DNA from: Gammaproteobacteria bacterium
GTDB lineage: Bacteria; Pseudomonadota; Gammaproteobacteria; SZUA-229
Direction: 5' to 3'
NCBI GenBank assembly: GCA_030641945.1
Contig: DAOWLL010000009.1
Coordinates: forward strand, 1 to 13,917
DNA: 13,917 nt
Shown: positions 9,001 to 13,500 of the stretch, one piece after another
Layout of the letters: every line of letters starts with the position of its first letter
Numbering within the stretch: the stretch's first letter is position 1
Notes under the pieces: model-generated
The model's database searches: none
Told to the model about the DNA's origin: nothing
Seen by the model: the letters and a program-made list of their open reading frames with translations, nothing else
Translations under genes and position numbers: made by a program

Positions 9001-10539
9001 TTTAACCTGAACCTGCCGATCGATCCCAACGGTGTTGTTTACGATGCGATCCTGCGCACACCGGTTGCGGGTACGACGCTGACGATGATCAATGCCAGTA
9101 ACGGTAATCAGCCGTTGCCGGCAAGTTGTTTTGATAATGCCGCACAGCAGAACCAGGTGACGCTTGCAGATGGTTACTACAAGTTCAATATCAACTTCAG
9201 TGTACCTGGTAGCTGTGATGTCGGTGACAGCTATGTCATCCAGGTAACGCCGCCGCCGACAGGTTATGTAGGCACGACTTCGGTCATTATTCCGCCAACG
9301 CTGGCACTGACTGATCCAGCGTTCAGCGTACCGACCTGTCCGGGTGGTGTTGATGACCTGTTGACCACGTCACCAGACCGCTGCGAAGTGCAGAGCTCGG
9401 CATTTGCACCGTCAACTTCTGTTGCACCGCGCACCACGGGTACAAGCTATTACCTGCAATACACACTGGGCAATAGTGTAAATCCGTATACCAGTGAGAT
9501 ATTCAATAACCATATCCCTGTTGATCCTGAACTGGAAGCGGCGGTAGCCATTTCAAAGACCGCTGCCCTGCTGAACGTGGTCCGCAGCCAGCTGGTCCCT
9601 TATACCATCACCATCAGCAATACGCTGGCAGCGCCGTTGCAGGACCTGAATGTCGTCGATACCTTCCCGGCGGGCTTCAAGTATGTAGCGGGTTCTGCAC
9701 GTATCGATGATGTTGCAGTAGAGCCAGCGATTAACGGCCTGCAGTTAACCTGGCCGGATTTGACACTGAACACGAACGAAAGCCGGCATATCAAGCTGTT
9801 GCTGGTGCCGGGTGCAGGTGTCGGCGAAGGTGAATACACCAACCTGGCACAGGCATTTAACAATCGCAACGGTGAAGCTGCGTCCGAGCAGGCCAGTGCC
9901 ACGGTTCGGATTGTGCCTGATCCGACGTTCGATTGTTCCGACGTCATCGGCAAGGTATTTGATGACAGCAACCTGAACGGCTACCAGGATGAAGGCGAGG
10001 GCGGTGTGCCAGGTGCAAGAGTAATTACTGCGCGCGGTATCGAAGCCATTTCAGACCAGCACGGTCGCTTCCATATTACCTGTGCGGTTGTACCCAATGA
10101 AGATCGGGGCTCGAACTTTATTATCAAGCTGGATGAGCGCAGCCTGCCCAGCGGCTATCGAGTGACGACCGAGAACCCGCGTGTCGAACGCGCTACCCGA
10201 GGCAAGATGTTGAAGTTCAACTTCGGCGCCGCGATACATCGTGTGGTTCGACTGGATATGGCCGATGCGGTGTTCGAGCCGAACTCGACTGAAATACGCC
10301 CGCAGTGGTTATCGCGCGTTAGCCTGTTGATGGAGAAACTGGTTGAAGCACCATCGGTACTGCGCCTGGCGTACATGGCTGATGTTGAAAAAGCTTCGCT
10401 TGTCGAAGATCGTCTACAAGCAACGAAGAAAGAAATTCAGCGCCGCTGGGCTGATCTTGACTGTTGCTACAAGCTGGAAATCGAAACAGAGATTTTCTGG
10501 CGACGGGGTAAACCTGCTGGCAAAGAGGCATTCAAATGA
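1..10539 (+). CDS. Giant multi-module DUF11 (TIGR01451-like) surface protein, 5' partial
   Basis: The frame is open from base 1 to a TGA at 10537-10539, giving 3512 visible residues. A TTG at base 10 could serve formally as a start, but the frame continues upstream of it and no signal peptide follows, so the gene is taken as 5'-truncated. The protein is almost entirely beta-sandwich repeats. About 18 DUF11-like modules of roughly 150-170 residues each show an initial hydrophobic-x-Lys strand, a TNNG or IGE strand, a V-x-D-x-LP strand and a closing N-x-A strand. Two SdrD_B-like modules (about 8668-8930 and 9931-10230) and an OmpA-like tail (about 10243-10512) follow. DUF11 and SdrD_B proteins are typically cell-surface stalks or adhesins, and that role is inferred here. 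Ser, Thr, Asn, Asp and Gly are abundant and Cys is rare. The stop overlaps the next gene's start, so the two are probably co-translated. The ligand or target cannot be told from sequence. Confidence 0.93.
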   Translation, partial: PPQLTTSNIFEIPIEQPVPTVIKQARNIDANQPVAAYADTVFGGTADDVIWRVQVTNNGSQSRADLEDMLVNDTIGGNFDINEICNSEANATLAATGASPGAPNCISAGAGITTSTSINVDDPFGNPNNDEVASFIDLIEGGETFIYFVGNIQNTCTNHANNTDIEWGCEADTPPAGEGGIATPASNNGFTPLYSNADAADLSTAVNPAGVLISQTVTGRNPLQPLGASGVVTVTVRNNSGGTVRNISLDNVLPAGYALDQTLQTAVVTPAFAAYTGMIDSINLVNPQAANEDNTSPSFTLTSTGGAAPQDNLLRHGDVLVVTLGVVKVSNFDIVANPEVRTENTGDGTDPIVASPLNSRITVVFENTCNFAFPPVVNNFALTPNPEDLDVNINPASTDLIYILSDPTATLALDVQVTNNGGHDARDFFTLVTTGSGLNVTEPPGCVALGVPPPPRAVWIPALPPTATVYQCTSSNPVAPGQTDSFIFSVQKQGAGADLTFRADVVGEITQSNGTALTFPPPDTATIINTANNYSLDSIRARLIGFNLTKAIQGNCTENNPAPINNNRVHIGEDCTYRMEAGWFGFATPGFGGIQIQNVQVTDTIPNGQGYISSDATNSSVNINNITTTPAALNPLDETNISWTFDPFTTDETFSVDLVTRTLNDPIDNSAAPNQHGAFRRDTLNATFEVDFGGTVISFGPATAGYPPPNLRRRFVRVIEPNLIVVKQVCNESINGVGPGCTTFLPLVNDGDTNDDYIYKISITNEATSGGFERAPAYDVEITDVLDASDLLTLDVFATDGLDNDGDGVADEADEALIVITDNTPANGTPGVVTISSGNSAALQQIDPGTTVDLYYRAKPDDAVAPGQQLLNSFTTSYDTLPGASGNQNVPQLLNSDAGGARVYATAAQTATIEITALVAPPDSKGVLTLSHTVLGGAAPFVGPQDVVIGEEIEYQLQVDMPVSNLGNFIIRDELPAGIRCIEAQTIDLSAPPYDSASFTPAGVFVPTCTSTGTNDFVEWNFGNQQLTSGPTFTFTARFIARVENSANTNEGNVIRNGGIGAGSTQATVSYNDAGGNPVLINMGPADITVREPQITLDKAYTVASADADDVITVTITATNNGNAPAYNLSVLDDLDAVASLTYITGSNSASVSEDIITLGANKPIFSPNPPAPIAPGGSFSFSFNVLASSTVQPLEILDNTVQASWTSLADANTALNSSGSIGADGTVNGMRTGAVPNAGNLLNDFEASFTNNNLSVPPVGITKTDLSPLAEAAIGERKNFQLVIALPEGNTSNLVVSDDLFAASGLPANAAYVLENNAGFDISYTFQNISTINGAAPAESAFTAFPANGATGAIAWNIGSVITDRENDAATSAVAPLIVINYFARINNDLNTNENDAMLNSAAAAYVDGEVGGIATSGPVAAPQVNVDEPLLAGSKTFTNVTPGKLAADLPDGGDTIEYVLTLTNNGSSTAYDTNIVDTLPAELQLDAGFVPVATIGGVPVAGFVPVPAGAPGGPLTWGRGNGDDSLDIPVGAGQQLVLTYRVVLQDMVLADLSINNSARADWTSLDGVSADERTGAGCPTVTAPNDYCSAPIVAVLNTSDNNAVSKTRLSDTSPVLTAANDVRIGDIVDYELRLTVQEGTSPSVVVSDVLPQGLAFEQIVSINGDAAAPYAAAAPFTHADILATNIIVTGNPATGPTTVRLTLGNVVNAADNNVANDDFVIVYRARVLNLVHPQLNNINLLNTANLDYSTATGAAVTKTDTETVAVLQPNLSVTKTAAPANGDNIIDSNELIDYTVDITNNGTAPAYDTELRDIIPLGLRNGAATITMISTRLVVAATALPNIAPVYDPVSGVASWNFDTGVADQYSIPPGDTLRISYRVQAELEIGAGLVMTNTAQVQFYYSFDDDAVPVAGGVAGVREIYGPSNAATATLTTPAANPLSKQNPANLNASIGEPFTYRITIPGVPQTTALHDVRILDDLAASAADLVFVNVTRIAGSQPWTPANAGTPGNIVIQDSGADGIDFPAGEQVVIDISVQLRNQPVNAAGLLFNNTASYTFNQVDDNNTTQNVTAPVTTVDMTVVEPTDMTMSITGPASIQFGVPAVFTMDVKNVGTGPAWDLTMTSVLPDPTPGGMCDTPPNNITARVFQADGITPVSPVLMQGVDFVTSFSGNPACSLTITMMSANGRVDATHRVIVSYEATLDVDNLNGAALTTIAGATQWFSADTAGAGAVGEIRTYTRILTDGTTAVIDHEDAHTVLTQSPILVIQKTVENLTSGQNPGANAEPGDNLRYTLFIQNIGPAAIPDFSLTDEPDRLTPLPGVFVPGSMTNIVVPVGADISNTNINAGVNGAGLLDVRSLSLSAAGGGSDSLTISFEITLKPVLPSGTIARNQAIVDAPSFSALLSDDPTINGVDNPLVFGDEDPTETLVGSVPAFRLQKTSQDLTGDPNVLQQGDSLRYTITAKNIGVENAVNAFLSDQVPANTTYIASSTTLNGSAVADPATGVSPLQSGILINAPEDLTPGNMRADPGTTTSNIATITFEVVVATNVVNGTIVSNQAQVNGEGEGSGPFPTQASDDPGTDVLGDPTQDIVGNLPILDIQKTATLLIDGGVADQVDTGDTLRYSFVISNAGSIPATGVVLTDNLPANVSYVANSATLNGLAIPGATLPLIAGVDIGSTDLTPPLPTPGNGTVNAGRSATLMFDVTVTGASGQLITNQATLSSNELPDEPSDADGNDENGDQPTIISIGNTQQLVITKEVQVVGGGVARAGGQLEYIIRAQNVGSVPATNVVITDPVPGQVTYVAGSARMNGSVNGITVAAGSLTADFGTTYGVLEAGTSVTVAFTVDIVSSLAVGTTIDNTANISWNAASQFASDSASVDIGSAPGIAALNGSVWHDINYDDVFDTTERLLENWAVEIYLNTQLLDTVYTDTDGAFNILGLAPSSVVGGEYELRYVAPGAGSNSALLGIADSISSTAPFTDSLQQISNISVSAGSNSFNLNLPIDPNGVVYDAILRTPVAGTTLTMINASNGNQPLPASCFDNAAQQNQVTLADGYYKFNINFSVPGSCDVGDSYVIQVTPPPTGYVGTTSVIIPPTLALTDPAFSVPTCPGGVDDLLTTSPDRCEVQSSAFAPSTSVAPRTTGTSYYLQYTLGNSVNPYTSEIFNNHIPVDPELEAAVAISKTAALLNVVRSQLVPYTITISNTLAAPLQDLNVVDTFPAGFKYVAGSARIDDVAVEPAINGLQLTWPDLTLNTNESRHIKLLLVPGAGVGEGEYTNLAQAFNNRNGEAASEQASATVRIVPDPTFDCSDVIGKVFDDSNLNGYQDEGEGGVPGARVITARGIEAISDQHGRFHITCAVVPNEDRGSNFIIKLDERSLPSGYRVTTENPRVERATRGKMLKFNFGAAIHRVVRLDMADAVFEPNSTEIRPQWLSRVSLLMEKLVEAPSVLRLAYMADVEKASLVEDRLQATKKEIQRRWADLDCCYKLEIETEIFWRRGKPAGKEAFK
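1138..6790 (+). repeat. Alternating two-type DUF11 module array (11 modules)
   Basis: Diverged protein repeats with first strands near bases 1138, 1648, 2179, 2776, 3295, 3790, 4309, 4822, 5329, 5830 and 6274, about 500 bases apart. Type A modules (1138, 2179, 3295, 4309, 5329, 6274) mostly carry a TNNG-x-APAYD-like strand; the copies at 2179 and 6274 are more diverged (TNEATSGG and KNVGTGPAWD). Type B modules (1648, 2776, 3830 region, 4822, 5830) carry an IG[ED]-x-x-x-Y strand, often followed by a P-x-G/T-x-x turn and then V-x-D-x-L. The two alternate without exception across this stretch, so the real unit is a pair of about 1000 bases. Type B resembles the isopeptide-forming fimbrial D2 type described in Gram-positive pilins. 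That resemblance is by motif only. Confidence 0.7.
2401..2445 (+). other. EF-hand-like calcium loop inside a DUF11 module
   Basis: Codons from 2407 read D-N-D-G-D-G-V-A-D-E-A-D-E, a spacing of acidic residues like the calcium loops of thrombospondin type 3 or dockerin repeats. It sits as an insert just after the V-x-D strand of the type A module starting near 2179 and is absent from the other modules. Confidence 0.6.
6790..8667 (+). repeat. Tandem array of four uniform DUF11 modules
   Basis: Four modules with first-strand lysines at bases 6811, 7321, 7810 and 8278. They share an opening I/L-x-I/L-QKT (ITKE in the last), a GD-x-LRY or GQLEY strand with N-x-G, a T/S-D-x-x-P strand, and an NQA or NTA closing strand. 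Three of them also carry a Y-[IV]-A-x-S-x-x-[LM]NG stretch. The first three are followed by Asp/Glu-rich linkers containing DDP or DADG. They resemble one another more than they resemble the alternating modules before them. Confidence 0.75.
8668..8930 (+). other. SdrD_B-like module, first copy
   Basis: The segment opens with LNGSVWHDINYD and continues with an acidic loop, a V-x-I-Y-L strand and a TDTDGAFNILGL turn. This is the usual order of SdrD_B/Cna-B-type modules (V-W-D-N-DG-D loop, then T-DG-Y-F-L). The Gly of the canonical loop is replaced by Asp here, so calcium binding may be weaker than in the second copy near 9931. Confidence 0.7.
9000..9540 (+). other. Unclassified beta-rich module with four cysteines
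   Basis: This stretch does not fit the DUF11 pattern. It opens with a LPIDPNGVVYDAILRTPVAG segment like carboxypeptidase-regulatory or Cna-B folds. Cys codons lie at 9127, 9214, 9337 and 9382, which could form two disulfides after export. I recognise no named family beyond the Cna-B-like start. Confidence 0.5.
9541..9918 (+). repeat. Last DUF11-like module
   Basis: An isolated DUF11 module follows the cysteine-containing module. Its lysine codon is at 9556 in VAISKT, followed by an ITISN strand, the VVDTFPAGF strand, a YVAGSARI stretch like that of the tandem modules at 6790-8667, and an NLAQAF closing strand. It keeps the full Lys/Asp/Asn set. Confidence 0.75.
9931..10230 (+). other. SdrD_B-like module, second copy
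   Basis: From 9934 the protein reads C-S-D-V-I-G-K-V-F-D-D-S-N-L-N-G-Y-Q-D-E-G-E, an almost canonical SdrD_B opening with a D-x-N-x-N-G-x-x-D-x-x-E calcium-type loop. A P-G-A-R-V strand and a SDQHGRFHI turn follow. Cysteines at 9934 and 10081 could pair. The module leads directly into the OmpA-like tail. Confidence 0.8.
10243..10512 (+). other. Cut-down OmpA-like C-terminal domain of the giant protein
   Basis: The tail has the OmpA order: a strand with VFEPNSTEIRP (like F-x-x-x-S-x-x-L-x-P), a helix (about 10309-10350), the strand LRLAYMAD, a LVEDRLQATKKEI helix where OmpA has LSxxRAxxV, and a final ETEIFWRRG strand. The Asp and Arg equivalents are present, but only 10 residues apart against 15 in E. 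coli OmpA. The long loop is therefore missing. Vicinal cysteines are encoded at 10462-10467. Distant homology is likely, not proven. Confidence 0.55.
10522..10528 (+). promoter_or_regulatory. Ribosome binding site of the OmpA-domain gene
   Basis: AAAGAGG lies seven bases before ATG 10536, inside the last codons of the upstream gene. Together with the four-base ATGA overlap this supports the chosen start and points to translational coupling, with ribosomes ending the giant protein re-initiating on the second gene. No promoter is visible near this junction. Confidence 0.65.
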
Positions 10540-10592
10540 AATTGAATCGCCTCATATTGATCACTGCCTTACTGGCGTTGCCTGTCTATGCA
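10536..10592 (+). other. Sec signal peptide
   Basis: Residues 1-19 of the second protein have a basic start (K2, R5), a hydrophobic core (residues 6-15, rich in Leu, Ile and Ala), a helix-breaking Pro16, and a V-Y-A cleavage site before Asp20. There is no lipobox cysteine, so signal peptidase I processing is expected rather than lipoprotein anchoring. Confidence 0.85.
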
Positions 10593-13500
10593 GACACCGG
10601 CTTTAATGATACGCCCGCAGGCGAGACTGCATCACCGGCGTGGCAGCTGACATCACATCCGCTCGGTGAGAATACCGAAACACAGCTGCCGCCCGATGAA
10701 ATATTCAACCTGTGGGTGCAGGATGAAACCTTCTTCAAGCCGCATGAAGATGACCGTATAGAAATGGAGAAGGTGCTGGATAAAAAGTATGAGACTTTCA
10801 AGCTGGAAAATGCGGTGCCGCCGATTGGTTTTAATTCCGGTGAAGCTGATATTCCACAATCAGCTGTAACAAAACTGAGAGAAGTGCTGGACAGCATGAA
10901 ATTCCGTGCCAATGTGCGCGTGCATTTCGTTGGTCATACCGACAGTGACAAGCTAGGGCCGGGATTGCGTGCACAATATGGCGATAATATCGGCCTGTCT
11001 CGTGCGCGTGCAGAAATTGCCGCCGAGTTTTTCCAGCGGGCACTCGACCTGCCGCCTGAATCGGTGACCTATGATGGTGTCGGCGATACCCAGCCAATTG
11101 CATCGGGCAATACCAGTGATGGTAAACGCAGGAACCGCCGTGTGGAAGTGCAGGTCTGGTATGACGAAATTACCGAGACGGCTGTTGATAAAGAAGTCGT
11201 GATAAAAGCGGAAAACCTCAATCGCATCAAGGTATGCCGGGAAGAAACCGTTTGTAAATTACAGTATCGTTCAGGCAGCGCCAGGCGCGCCAGGCTGAAG
11301 AACCTGGTGGTTCCATTGCGCTTTGAGGTTGGGCAGTCTGAAATTCCAGCCGAGTTTATTCGCCAGATAAGGGAAGTGTCGGGTAATTTGCGCGACAAAA
11401 ACAATGTTGTTGTGCATTTTGTTGGCCACACAGATAACCTGCCACTGACTGATGGTGCTGCGCGCATTTATCGCGATCACATGGGATTATCCAAGGCACG
11501 TGCACGCCGTGTAGCACTGGCGTTGCAGGAATCATTAGGTCTGCCAAACAATGCGGTCAGTTCAACGGGTAAAGGTTCTGCATATTCAGTTGCTTCAAAT
11601 GATACCGAAAAGGGCCGTGCACTGAACCGCCGTATTGAAGTTGAATTCTGGCATGATGATCCGTTCCAGCAATTTACCGCCGAGCCGCAGTCCTGTCCGG
11701 AATCTGAGAGCGCAGAAATAATCACGCTTGCCCATGACCCGCCCAGCGGACCAATACGCGCAATTCGTTTCCAGGATGGTAAGCCGGTGATACCGCCTGG
11801 TTATACCCAGCGCCTGAAAAATATCATGAATGAGCTATCAGATAAGTCAAACGTACGTGTTGGCTTTACTGGTTATACCAATAATGAACGCATGGACAGG
11901 CGTGCAGCCATGGTATACGGGGATGATATAGGTCTATCAACATCACGCGCCCGCCGCGCCATGGAGATGGTACAACAGGAACTTGGTCTGAGTGATAATC
12001 AGGTCGAATACGAAGGTCTCGGCTATGTGCATTCCAAAAATGTTGCCAGCACCGGGTTTATACAGTTCGATAGTTCTCGTGTAGAAGTAGCCATCCTGTA
12101 TGACGAGCTCGCCGTGCTTGAAGAAAGCGAAGGACTTGATATCACGCGTATCGACCGTGAAGCCGTTGCCCATAATCCGTATGAATTGAACCTGATGCGG
12201 ATAACCATTGACGGTGAACCTGAGTATGATCCCTTCAAGAATGTTGCTGATTTGCAGCGTTGTACTGATGTTGCGCTTGAACAAGCGGACATCCAGTTCC
12301 GTTTTGACAATCTTGAGATGAGCCCGCGATTGAATGTCACGGCATGGCCAAACAGGGTTCGTTACCAGGATAATCCAGAAACGCAACTGGCAGAAAATAC
12401 TATCAGCTTCCGTGTGTACAATAATTATCCAAACTTTATTGAGCGTGCTGAAGTGCGCGTGTTTGAGCAAGACCAGTCAACCAATGATGAGCCGGTCGCG
12501 ATTGTGCCGGTTGATGACAACAACATGGCTAGCTGGTCTGCAGAATACGGAAATTTTACCGCGCCTGTCATCAATCTTAAATATTTATTGCGTGTTTATG
12601 ATGGCGATGGCAACTTTGATGAAACGCGGTCATTGCCCATATGGCTGGTCGATGAGCTCAGTGAAGAAGAATTAACTGCGTTCACAGAAGATACCACGCA
12701 GGTGGAACAGCTTGTCGGCTATGGCGAAAACCACCTGGATTTACATAACATTCCTCTGGCCGGTGGTACCGTGCTGGTCAATGGCAGCAAGATACCCGAA
12801 GGTCACAGTGTCTGGCTGGCAGGCCGGCGCATACCTGTCAGTAAAGACGGCACTTTTGTCGCTGAAGAGATTTTCGAGAAGGGTTACCACACGGTGGAAG
12901 TGGCCGTGCTCGATCCTGCCGGAAACGGTGAATTGTATATGCGCGAAATGCAGTTCAAAAAAAATGACTGGTTCTATGTCGGTATAGCTGATTTCACTAT
13001 GGCGCAGGACAGCACCAATGGACCCGCCGAACTGGTGAGCGGAGATACCACGCATTATGACAATGATTTGAACGTTGATGGACGACTGGCGTATTACACC
13101 AACGGCGAGTTTGGAGATCACTGGCAGCTTGTTTCCAGCGCCGATACCCGGGAAGGACCTGTTGATGAGCTGTTTACAAACTTTGTCGAAAAAGATCCGA
13201 AGGCATTGTTCCGTCGCGTAGATTCTGATCGCGCCTATCCAACATTCGGTGATGATTCCACCGTGTATGAAAACGCACCCACGTCCGGCAAGTTTTACGT
13301 GAAGTTGCGCAAAAACAATAGCTTCGGTATGTGGGGTAATTTTATTGTCGGTTACACGGATACCGATCTCGCTCATATCGACAGGGGACTCTACGGTGCA
13401 TTTGGGCATTATGAAAGTCCTGAAGCAACCAGCTTTGGCGAAAAGAAAGTAATGGTCGGCGGTTTTGCTGCCGAGCCGGGAACGATTTCCGGCCGTGACG

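Noticed and set aside
10500..10600. Transcription terminator or promoter between the two genes
   Set aside because: The genes overlap by four bases, and I see no hairpin with a T-run or convincing promoter boxes.
10343..10606. Plus-strand 87-codon frame spanning the gene junction
   Set aside because: It overlaps the supported end of the first gene and the signal peptide of the second, and has no domain or ribosome site.
12334..12987. Two plus-strand open frames of 113 and 91 codons in another frame
   Set aside because: They overlap the continuous frame of the OmpA-domain gene and have unusual composition rich in Trp, Met and Cys. No frameshift is needed to explain the region.
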